From contig NC_134883.1 in the NCBI RefSeq assembly GCF_041734735.1, positions 19,825,247-19,889,246 of the forward strand: a DNA stretch of 64,000 nucleotides, read 5' to 3'. This document shows, in pieces, positions 1 to 12,300 of the stretch (position 1 is its first letter; each line of letters opens with the position of its first letter). The stretch is from Babylonia areolata. Lineage: Eukaryota; Mollusca; Gastropoda; Neogastropoda; Buccinidae. The position numbers and the translations under genes are program-made. A model generated the notes under the pieces. It was not told the origin of the DNA and did no database searches. It worked only from the letters and a program-made list of their open reading frames with translations.

Positions 1-723
1 GGGGAACACTTTTCTTCCAAACTTAGTAATATTATAATGGTTGGTTTCATAGCTGTCAATGCATTTATTTTCGGAGCACCCAGTCATTATATGATCAAAT
101 GCATGCGTCTACAGAAGACAAAGCAAGTTTGTTGCATTACAACAGAGTACTCAGTAGATCTTGCCGTACAAAATGGAAAGTAGGCAAACATTTTCTAGTA
201 TAGATCCAATGTGTTGTATATTGTGTAATTCCAGGCGTTAGTTTGTACTGTAAAGTGTTGTATTTTGTGTAGACACTAGTTTCAGGTGTCAGTTTGTATT
301 ATAATGTGTTCTATTTTGTGTTGACCTAATTTGAGGTTTCAGTTTGCATAGAAATGCATTGCTATATCTATTTTTTTTATGTATGGTGCATGTTTCACAG
401 AAAAGAACCTAATTCTTTGCAAGGTTACCAAAATATGTTTTTGTGGCACAGTGAAATTGTTGTTACATATCAATTTTAAGCATGCAGGAAACAATGGTGT
501 AGATAACATGCGTTTCTTGTGTTTGTAATGGAAGTCTTTGCTGTTTGGACTGACTGTGAAGAACTTGTTATCGCTGGCTTTCAGTATTCCAGTCTGTCTA
601 GGAACAAAAGTAATACCAATAACAGGAGTGTTTTAATCAAGAAAGACACCAAGTCGAAAGTTGTCTGCAGTTTACTATTCAAATACACAATAGTTATCAC
701 AGTTTTAAAAGGACAACATTATC
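1..723. other. Unassigned AT-rich flank
   Basis: No gene or transposon is recognised. Around 205-350 there are three loose copies of a segment built on TGTTGTATTTTGTGTAGAC, which may be a degenerate repeat. An open frame at 519-740 has no recognisable protein features. Confidence 0.4.
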
Positions 724-1030
724 AACAATACAATCAGTAAAATGGGAAAACTGCTCATCCAACCCAGTCAGTAACAGGGAAAACTGTTTATCATAACCAG
801 TCAGTAACAGGGAAAACTGTTTATCCAACCCTGTCAGTAACAGGGAAAACTGTTTATCCAACCCAGTCAGTAACAGGGAAAACTGTTTATCCAACCCAGT
901 CAGTAACAGGGAAAACTGTTTATCATACCCAGTCAGTAACAGGGAAAACTGTTTATCATACCCAGTCAGTAACAGGGAAAACTGTTTATCCAACCCAGTC
1001 AGTAACAGCGAAAACTGCTTATCCAACTGC
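724..1030. repeat. Minisatellite, 33-bp unit, about 9 copies
   Basis: Unit contains GTCAGTAACAGGGAAAACTG followed by TTTATCCAACCCA or TTTATCATACCCA. The 33-bp period keeps a minus-strand frame open for 109 residues, which is a product of the period rather than a gene. Confidence 0.9.
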
Positions 1031-1364
1031 TATAATTGTGCACAAAAAACTGCTATAATTGTGCACAAAAAAGTTTGACATGTAGCAAAATCTCATCAAA
1101 TATCACAGACAACGAAATGATACTGTTTATAGGCCTGCCTTCCTCCCACCCCTTCCAAATAATCAAAACTGAGGACAGTATGGCATGTGCTGGTTGCTGT
1201 AAACCAGCAAGATAATGTTACATATTTGGCCATGTCCACTGTATGTGAAATGAAACAAAAAACAAAACATATAATCAAAAAACCAAACATGTGAAACAGT
1301 AACAAATCCTCAATATCAGTACAAGTAAATAAGTCAACCAATTAGGGAAAACATTGAAGCAGGA

Positions 1365-2170
1365 GAGAAATGGTGATGATGTGCATGGACAGACAGGAGA
1401 GAGAAACAGTGATGATGTCAATGAAGACAGGGGCAACAAACACTAATAATGTCAATGAAGACAGGGGAGAGAAACAGTAATGACGTGAATGAACAGACAG
1501 GGGAGAGAAACAGTGATGATGTGAATGAACAGTCAGGGGAGAGAAACAGTGATGATGTCAATGAAGACAGGGGAGACAAACACTAATAATGTCAATGAAG
1601 ACAGGGGAGAGAAACAGTAATGACGTGAATGAAGAGACTGGGGAGAGAAACAGTGATGATGTCAATGAACAGACAGGGGAGAGAAACAGTGATGATGTGA
1701 ATGAACAGACAGGGGAGAGAAACACTGATGATGTGAATGAACAGACAGGGGAGAGAAACACTGATGACGTGAATGAACAGACTGGGTAGAGAAACAGTGA
1801 TTATGTCAATGAAGACAGGGGAGAGAAACAGTGATGACGTGAATGAACAGACAGGAGAGAGAAACAGTGATGATCTGATGATGTGAATGAACAGACGGGA
1901 GAGAAACACTGATGATGTGAATGAACAGACAGGGGAGAGAAACAGTGATTATGTCAATGAAGACAGGGGAGAGAAACAGTGATGATGTCAATGAACACAC
2001 AGGGGAGAGAAACAGTAATGATGTCAATGAAGACAGGGGAGATAAACAGTGATGATGTCAATGAACAGACAGGGGAGAGAAACGCTGATGATGTCAATGA
2101 AGATAGGGGAGAGAAACACTGATGACGTCAATGAAGATAGGGGAGAAAATGCTGATGATGTCAATGAACA
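1365..2170. repeat. Minisatellite, about 36-bp unit, about 22 copies
   Basis: Units alternate GACAGGGGAGAGAAACAGTG with ATGATGTCAATGAA or ATGATGTGAATGAACA. Variants with and without the ACA insertion are interspersed, suggesting local gene conversion or slippage between two unit types. Confidence 0.9.
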
Positions 2171-2394
2171 GACTGCAGTGACAGAATAAAGATCTCACAG
2201 GCTGCATGATATCACAGATTAATATGGTAAAATGAAAGACGATTGCTGCAAATTTCTAACACAGTCCCTGAAGACAGGCCTATGGTCTGAAACATTGGAT
2301 GCCACTTACCAAAAGTGAGTCACATTTTACAATCCCCAGTTTTTATCAACTTTCTCCATTTGAGGATATCACAGATTATTTCAACACTCTGGAT

Positions 2395-2605
2395 CTTGTA
2401 TTGTATTGTATTGTATCACTCTTTTGTCAGGGTAGATTTCTTTGTGTAAAATGTGGGCTGCTGTTCCCAGGGAGAGCGCGGTGCTACACTGACAGCATCA
2501 CCCTTTTTTTCTTCCTGCAAGTGTCTTTGTTTTTCTGTGAAAGTGGATTTTTCTATGAAACTTTGCTAAGGACAACCCTTTTGTTGCTGTGATTCTTTTA
2601 CATAC
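2395..2605 (-). mobile_element. tRNA-derived SINE, 3' body, minus strand
   Basis: The reverse complement carries the blocks ACAAAAGGGTTGTCCT, GAAAAATCCACTTTC and AGAAATCTACCCTG, ending in a GATACAATACAATAC tail. The same order of blocks occurs in the full copy at 53989-54358. The tRNA-like head is missing. Confidence 0.75.
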
Positions 2606-3135
2606 ACTGATCACTACCAGAGAGCAAATCTCAGTACCAAAGTATGGACAATAAAGTTTGTGTATTCGTGTGTAAGTGCAAGCTGCATATGGGAGCTCTG
2701 TTTATCATCTAATCTGAATGACTAGCATGCAGACCACCACTCAAGGTCTAGTGGACAGGGAGAAAATACTGGCAAGTGTGGGGATCAAAACTGCGCTCAA
2801 ATTCTCTAGCTTCCCAGGAGGACATGTTACAACTAGGTCAACGCTCCACATGATATGTTTGAATATAAAGAAAACCACTATGGGAAGAAGAAAATATCAA
2901 AAATAACATTTGCATCACTGTATCATTTCTTAAAGAAAAATTATTATGCACAGAAATGACTTTACAATTATCAATGAGCAACAGCGCATTTCCATTTCTA
3001 AATATTCACCATGATGTGTATACATTTGCAATTAAACAGCAATCGTTCAGACTGAGCGTCAACACAAACATCATCTGCTTGAACACACAACCAGTCATGA
3101 ACACTTGCACAGCACACACATCAGCAGCTGGCTGT
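2606..3135 (-). other. Probable 3'UTR of the RBR ligase and flank
   Basis: This stretch lies immediately downstream of the ligase stop codon on the minus strand. I see no canonical AATAAA at a convincing distance, so the polyadenylation site is not assigned. Nothing else is recognised in it. Confidence 0.35.
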
Positions 3136-3324
3136 TTACTTATATTGGACAAAATGTTCATGGTCCCCATGCAGGAGCCAGTGCTGCATTGTGGTGCCCT
3201 GCACTCTGGATGCCAAGCAGTGCGCCAGGAAACACACAGTGTGGATCTGCTGCTGACCATAGCTGGTGACAGTGTGGAGACCTTCCGTGGTCCTCAGGAT
3301 CCGCTTCACTGGCTGTTCCATGTA
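3136..3324 (-). CDS. RBR ligase exon 15, C-terminus and stop
   Basis: 189 nt, 62 codons plus TAA. Acceptor GTGTGTGCAG. Encodes YMEQPVKRILRTTEGLHTVT and ends EHFVQYK. The first 17 nt (TACATGGAACAGCCAGT) recur in every unit of the upstream array. A further intron before the stop cannot be excluded. Confidence 0.78.
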   Translation of the reverse strand, partial: YMEQPVKRILRTTEGLHTVTSYGQQQIHTVCFLAHCLASRVQGTTMQHWLLHGDHEHFVQYK

Positions 3325-6300
3325 CTGCACACACCAACACATTCTGTTTAACTGGCTGTTCCATGTACTGCACACACCAACACATTCTGCTTCATTAGCT
3401 GTTCCATGTACTACACACACCAACACATTCTGCTTCACTGGCTGTTCCATGTACTGCACACACCAACCCACTGTGTTTAACTGGCTGTTCCATGTACTGC
3501 ACACATGGACACATTGTGTTTAACTGGCTGTTCCATGTACTGCACACACCAACACATTGTGTTTAACTGGCTGTTACATGTACTGCACACACCAACACAT
3601 TATGTTTAACTGGCTGTTACGTGTACTGCACACACCAACACACACTGTTTCACTAACTGTTCCATGTACTGCACACATCAACACATTCTGTTTCACTGGT
3701 TGTTTCATGTACTGCACACACGGACACATTATGTTTAACTGGCTGTTCCATGTACTGCACACATCAACACACACTTTTTGTCTTGTAAATAGAGTTACCA
3801 TTTTTTTTTGTTTTTTAATACTTAAAAAAATTGTTAGTCTTGTGAACAGATAACCATTCTTTATTGTTCTTTGATCCTTTTTTTTTTAAGTTATGTCTTG
3901 TAAACAGATAGAGTAACAATTCTTTACTCTTCTTTAAACCTTTTTTTTTTAATATAAGTTGTTTGTCTTGTAAACAGATGGAGTTACCATTCTTTTTTGT
4001 TCTTTAATCCTATTTTTTAAAGTTGCTTGTCTTGTAAACAGAGCTACCATCCTTTACTGATCTCTAATCCTTTTTCTCTTCGCCTCATTGTCCTTTCATT
4101 TTGGAATAACAATCCATCAAAACAACCATATATTTGTTCTGTATTGTATGTATATTTTGTGTAGCATATTCAGGATTAAAAAGGCTAGGGCAGTCTTGAA
4201 TAACACCACACCACGTCACCACACTATAGCACCACACCACGTCACCACACTATAACACATCATGTCATCACATTATAGCACCACACCATGTCACCACAGC
4301 ATAACACCACATCACCACACCACACTATAACACCACACCACGTCACCACACCATGTCACTACACTATAACACCACACCATGTCAACACACTATAACACCA
4401 CACCACGTCACCACACTTTAGCACCACACGTCACCACACAAAAGCACCACATCATGTCACCACACCATAACACCATACCATGTCACCACACTATAGCACC
4501 ACACCATGTCACCACACTATAGTACCACACCACGTCACCACACTATAAACACCACACCACGTCACCACACTATGACCACACTATAACACCACACCACATC
4601 ACCACACTATAACACCACACCACGTCGTCACACTATAACACCACACCACATCACCACCATGTCACCACACTATAGCACCACACCACCTCACCACACTAAA
4701 ACACCACACCATAACACCACACCATGTCACCACACTATAGCATCACACCATGTCACCACACTATAGCACACCACGTCACCACACTATAGCACCACACCAC
4801 ACTATAACACCACACCACGTCACCACACTATAACACATGTCACCACTCTATAACACCACATATAACACCACATGTCACCACACTATAACACCACATGTCA
4901 CCACACTATAACACCACATCACGTCACCACACTATAACACCACACCATGTCACCACACCATGTCACCACACTATAACACCACACCACGTCACCACACTAT
5001 AACACCACACCATGTCACCACACAATAGCACCACACCACATCACCACACTATAGCACCACACCACGTCACAACACTATAACACCACACCACATCACCACA
5101 CTATAGCACCACACCATGTCACCACACGATAGCACCACACCACATCACCACACTATAGCACCACACCACGTCACAACACTATAACACCACACCACGTAAC
5201 GTCACCACACTATAGCACCACACCATGTCACCACACTATAACACCACACCATGTCACCACATGCCCCCACCACAGCACATACCCGGGCCACTCTGTCACA
5301 GCAGAAGGAGAGGAGCTGCAGGGAGGAGGACAGCAGTCTGGCCAGACGATGGTGACGTGGACAGTTGGACAGCAGGACATGGCCACGCTCCAACAACACA
5401 TAGCCCTGCACACAGACACACACATCCGGTGATACACCAACACCTAGCCCTGCACACAGACACACACATCTTGTGATACACCAACATGTACCCTGCACAC
5501 AGACACACATATCCTGTGATACACCAACACCTAGCCCTGCACACAGACACACACATCCTGTGATACACCAACACCTAGCCCTGCACACAGACACACATCC
5601 TGTGATACACCAACACCTAGCCCTGCACACAGACACACATCCTGTGATACACAAACACCTAGCCCTGCACACAGACACACATCCTGTGATACACCAGCAC
5701 CTAGCCCTGCACACAGACACACACATCCTGTGATACACCAACACCTAGCTATGCACACAGACACACACATCCTGTGATACACCAACACCTAGCCATGCAC
5801 ACAGACACACACATCCTGTGATACACCAACACCTAGCCCTGTACACAGACACACACATCCTGTGATACACCAACATGTACCCTGCACACAGACACACACA
5901 TCCTGTGATACACCAATACCTAGCCCTGTACACAGACACACACATCATGTGATACACCAACGCCTAGCCCTGCACACAGACAGACACATCCTGTGATACA
6001 CCAACACTTAGCCCTGTTCACAGACACACACATCCTGTGATACACCAACACCTAGCCATGCACACAGACACACACATCCTGTGATACACCAACACCTAGC
6101 CCTGTACACAGACACACACATCCTGTGATACACCAACATGTACCCTGCACACAGACACACACATCCTGTGATACACCAATACCTAGCCCTGTTCACAGAC
6201 ACACACATCCTGTGATACACCAACACCTAGCCCTGTACACAGACACACACATCCTGTGATACACCAACACCTAGCCATGCACACAGACACACACATCCTG

Positions 6301-9300
6301 TGATACACCAACACCTAGCCCTGTACACAGACACACACATCCTGTGATACACCAACATGTACCCTGCACACAGACACACACATCCTGTGATACACCAATA
6401 CCTAGCCCTGTACACAGACACACACATCATGTGATACACCAACGCCTAGCCCTGCACACAGACACACACATCCTGTGATACACCAACAAGTACCCTGCAC
6501 ACAGACACACACATCCTGTGATACACCAACACCCAGCCCTGTTCACAGACACACACATCTTGTGATACACCAACATCCACACACATCCTGTGATACACCA
6601 ACACCCAGCCCTGTTCACAACACACACATCCTGTGATACACTAACACCCAGCCCTGCACACAGACACACACATCCTGTGATGCACAAACACATAGCCCTG
6701 CACACAGACACACACATCCTGTGATACACTAACACCCAGCCCTGCACACAGACACACACATCCTGTGATGCACAAACACATAGTCCTGCACACAGACACA
6801 CACATCCTGTAATACACAGACACATAGCTCTGCACACAGACACACACAGCCTGTGATGCACAAACACACAGCCCTGCACACAGACACACACCCCTATCTT
6901 CAGACTGACCTTTTTCAGAAAGCTGACAGCCTCCTCAACACAGCTGGGTGGGTCATGATGCAGTGCTGCACCCCTCTTTCTTCCCATGCATCTCCACACA
7001 GCCTGCAACATGCCATGTATGTACACTGAACACAGCCTGCAACATGCCATGTATGTACACTGAACACAACCTGCAACATGGCATGCATGTACACTGAACA
7101 CAGCCTGCAACATGCCATGTATGTACACTGAACACAGCCTGCAACACGTCATGTATCTACACTGCACACAGCCTGCAAAACGCCATGTAGGTACACTGAA
7201 CACAGCCTGCAACATGCCATGTAGGTACACTGAACATAGCCTGCAACACGCCATGTAGGTACACTGAACATAGCTACACTGAACATAGCCTGCAACATGT
7301 CATGTATGTACACTGAACACAGCCTGCAACACGCCATGTAGGTACACTGAACATAGCTACACTGAACATAGCCTGCAACATGTCATGTATGTACACTCAA
7401 CACAGCCTGCAACATGTCATGTATATACACTGAACACAACCTGCAACATGTCATGTATGTACACTAAACACAGCCTGCAGCATGTCATGTATGTACACTA
7501 AACACAGCCTGCAGCATGTCATGTATGTACACTGAACACAACCTGCAGCATGTGTGACTGTGGTCAACAGCCTGGTCCCCATGATAACTCAGGTCAACAG
7601 CCTGGTCCCCATGATAACTCAGGTCAACAGCCTGGTCCCCATGATAACTCAGGACATGACCAGGTCAACAGTCTGGTCCCCATAACTCAGGATATGACTA
7701 GGTCAACAGTCTGGTCCCATGATAACTCAGGACATAACCAGGTCAACAGTCTGGTCCCCATGATAACTCAGGTCAACAGCATGGTCCCCATGATAACTCA
7801 GGACATAACCAGGTCAACAGTCTGGTCCCCATGATAACTCAGGTCAACAGTCTGGTCCCCATGATAACTCAGGTCAACAGTCTGGTCCCCATGATAACTC
7901 AGGTCAACAGCATGGTCCCCATGATAACTCAGGACATAACCAGGTCAACAACCAGGTCCCCATGATAACTCAGGACATAACCAGGTCAACAACCAGGTCC
8001 CCATGATAACTCAGGACATAACCAGGTCAACAGCCTGGTCCCCATGATAACTCAGGACATAACCAGGTCAACAGCCACACACAGCAGCATACCCAGCAGG
8101 CAGTGATGGTTCGGTGCCGATCCCTGTCCAGCTGTTTCCACAGGTAGCGAAAGGACACAGCTGTCTGGTAACACTGGATGGGGAGGGGGTACACCCGGCT
8201 GTTCTCCAGCTCCACTGTCTGAAACATAGCACAGGGAACATCACTGATCACACTGTCTGAAACATAGCACAGGGAACATCACTGATCACACTGTCTGAAA
8301 CATAGCACAGGGAACATCACTGATCACACTGTCTGAAACATAGCACAGGGAACATCACTGATCACACTGTCTGAAACATAGCACAGGGAACATCACTGAT
8401 CACACTGTCTGAAACATAGCACAGGGAACATCACTGATCACACTGTCTGAAACATAGCACAGGGAACATCACTGATCATACTGTCTGAAACATAGCACAG
8501 GGAACATCACTGATCACGCTGTCTGAAACACAGCACAGGGAACATCACTGATCATACTGTCTGAAACATATCACAGGGAACATCACTGATCACGCTGTCT
8601 GAAACGTATCACAGGGAACATCACTGATCACGCTGTCTGAAACGTATCACATGGAACATCACTGATCACACTGTCTGAAACACAGCACAGGGAACTCACT
8701 GATCACATTGTCTGAAACATAGCACAGGGAACATCACTGATCACACTGCCTGAAACATAGCACAGGGAACATCACTGATCACACTGTCTGAAACATAGCA
8801 CAGGGAACATCACTGATCACCCTGTCTGAAACATAGCACAAGGAACATCACTGTCTGAAACATAGCACAGGGAACATCACTGATCACACTTTTTAAACAT
8901 AGCACAGGGAATAATTGCAGACAGACAGGTGTGAGGGTGGAGATATGTACCAAATGTAAAGGTAAAACTGCTCGACAAACAGACAGGTGTGAGTGTGTAG
9001 ATATGTACCACATGTAAAGGTAAAAGTGCACCACATGTAAAGGTAAAAGTGCTCCACAAACAGACAGGTGTGAGGGTGGAGATATGTACCACATGTAAAG
9101 GTAAAAGTGCTCCACAAACTGACAGACTGATGCAAGATGACAAGACTAAACAACACTTTACAGACACTACAATTAACCCTTTCGCTGCCAGGAAAATAAG
9201 ATTTAAGTGAAATCTATTTGTCAGGGTTTTTTCACAAAAAACGGGTATAAATTTTCAAAAAATTCTGTGCTCTTTGTTATTGGAGAAAGACCCATAAAAG

Positions 9301-12300
9301 TATATATTTTCTGAAAGGGAAATGAATAAAGAATACAAAACACATGATGTTTTCCCATTTTATGTATTTTTAGTGACATGCTGTTGTTTTGAAATCAGTG
9401 TTTTGTTTTTTGTCACATTTTCAACTTGTTCATTACAAACATTAGTCAGGTAATTTGCACAAAAAACATCATATTTTCTGGACAAATGGATATCTGCAAA
9501 CACAAAATCATACTAGAACAACCACAATATATATATATATATATATATATATTTTTTAAGAGATAGATACACAATACATTGTGACTTCTCCAGGTGATAA
9601 GATGGATGTGAGGCCACGCCCCCTCAGTCTCCACCCCCCCCTCCTCTTCACCCCTCTCACATGGTCACTTGAAACAGTTCTCATCAGACCGCGTTGGCTG
9701 CGTGCCAAGAATATCGCTCTGCTGCTAATTCGGTCATGTCGACTGCTAACAGTTTAGCTGGCATCACTCACTGACAGTTGCATCTTGGCCACTCTCTTGA
9801 TTGCTCCCTTTATTTTTTTTATCAGATCGTCCTATAAATGTTCATCACTATCTTCTCCTTCGAATTTACGCTTCAATTCTTTCTGAGCATCAGCTAAAGA
9901 AAGAAATCTTGGTTGATTTAGTTCGTCACGATCGCATGTCTTGAGCACGGCGTCAGTCCGACATTTTGTTGAGCGAGCGAGGAGAGAAGTCAGGCAAACA
10001 CTTGGACAGTGACCCAACCAAAACGTTCAAATAAAGGACTGCTTCATGACGTAGATGGGGTTTCTAGCTATGAATAGAATCTAGAGAGATTCCCCAGGCT
10101 AAAGCTACCACGATTTTTATCAACGAAGTGAATGCAAACCAGGGAAAAGTCAGAATATTTCGATGACGAGTTATCTCGTCATTGTGGCAGCGAAGCATAC
10201 ATGCTTGCCATGACGAGTTATCTCGTCATGCAGGCAGCCTAGGGGTTAAAACATCATTAGACTAAACAACAATTTACAGACACTACAATCAAAACATCAA
10301 GAGACTAAACAACAATTTACAGACACTACAATCAAAACAGATCATGACACTAAACAACACTTTACAGACACTACAATTAAAACATCATGACACTAAACAC
10401 CACTTTAGAGACACTACAATTAAAACATCATGAGACTAAACAATACTTTACAAACAATACAATTAAAACGATCATGACACTAAACCACACTTTACAGACA
10501 CTACAATCAAAACATCATGAGACTAAACAACACTTTACAGACACTACAATCAAAACAGATCATGACACTAAACAACACTTTACAGACACTACAATTAAAA
10601 CATCATGACACTAAACAACAATTTACAGACACTATAATTAAAACATCATGAGACTTAACACCACTTTAGAGACACTACAATTAAAACATCATGACACTAA
10701 ACACCACTTTTGAGACACTACAATTAAAACATCATGACACTAAACAACACTTTACAAACACTACAATTAAAATGATCATGACACTAAACAACACTTTACA
10801 AACACTACAATTAAAATGATCATGACACTAAACAACACTTTACAGACAATACAATCAAAACAGATCACGAGACTGAACAACACTTTACAGACACTACAAT
10901 TAAAACATCATGACACTAAGCAACACTTTACAGACACTACAATTGAAACAGATCATGACACTAAACAACGCTTTACAGACACAACAATTAAAACAGATCA
11001 TACAATGGACAAACAGAGGAAAAGGCAGAAGTACCTCCTCAGCTTTCTCCCAACAACCCCGATAGGACCCCGTGACATGCTCCGCCCATTTGGCCAGGCA
11101 CACCCAACAGAACTGGTTCTGACACATCACACAGGTCATGTGGCTGCACCCTCCGTTCTTCTCCATGGGGTAGCGGCAAAAAGGGCAGCGCTTCACTTGC
11201 ACTGAACTGATTTCCACATAGGTTGTTTTCACTCCTTCCTCATCCCCTGCAGACCAGACAAAACCATCAATGTTACTTAGATAAGTGTCCTTGCCACTCA
11301 AACTGGAATTCAGTTTAAGCATGTTAAAGAACCAATGGCAACAAAAGGGCTGTCCTTGGCAAAATTCTATGGAAAAGCCCACTGTGATGTAAAACAAATA
11401 CACTTGCAGACAGAAGAAAGAAACAATAGGACTGTGCTGCATTGTGGCGACACGCTCTTCCAAATCTGTTGTGATAAACTGTAATACAATACAATGTGAT
11501 ACAATACAAAATCAATACAATATGATACAATACAATACAATACCACATGATACAATATAATACAATATGACATGATACAATACAACATGATACAATACAA
11601 TCCAAATGATATGATACAATACAACAGGATACAATACACTACCATACAATACAAAACAATACCATACGATATGATACAATACAATATGATACAATACAAT
11701 ATGATACGATACAATACAATCCAAATGATAAGATACAATAGGATACAACACATTAAGATACAATACACTATCATACAATTCAATACAATACGATACGATA
11801 CAATATAATACCATACCATAGGATATGATACAATATGATACTATACGATACAATCCAAACGATACGATACAATAGGATACAATACATTATGATACAATAC
11901 ACTACCATACAATACGTTATGAAACAATGCAATATGATACAATATAGTATGATACAATATAATACAATACGATGTGATACAATATTATATAATACAATAC
12001 GATACGATATGATACAATTCAATGCAAAGGAATATGATACAATATGATACAATACAATATGATACAATACGATACGATATGATACAAAACACTGCAATAG
12101 AATATGATACAATATGATACAATACAATAAGATATGTTATAATACAACACAATACAATATGCTACGATATGATACAACATAATACATTACAATACAATAA
12201 GATACAATACAATACGATATGTTACAATACAACACAATACAATAAGATACAATACAATATGTTACAATACAACACAATACAATATAATATGATATGATAC

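Larger units (their letters stand above)
9140..11005. repeat. 43-bp array in intron 11, split by a TTAA element
   Basis: Unit is built on ACACTTTACAGACACTACAA then TTAAAACATCATGAC. Copies lie at 9140-9176 and 10246-11005; the transposon between them landed on a TTAA inside a unit. The array ends about 30 nt from the exon 11 donor. Confidence 0.9.

Noticed and set aside
720-2170. Regularly spaced repeats resembling a CRISPR array
   Set aside because: Units are contiguous tandem copies without unique spacers, and the DNA is clearly eukaryotic.
4195-5265. Counting this array as copied from the exon 14 donor
   Set aside because: The exon ends GCCCGG then GTATGTGC; the units share only GTGGTG-type low-complexity sequence with the intron start.
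10900-11463. Reading the whole 187-codon frame as one protein
   Set aside because: Only 11035-11246 is exon; the rest is SINE and array sequence outside the GT-AG boundaries.
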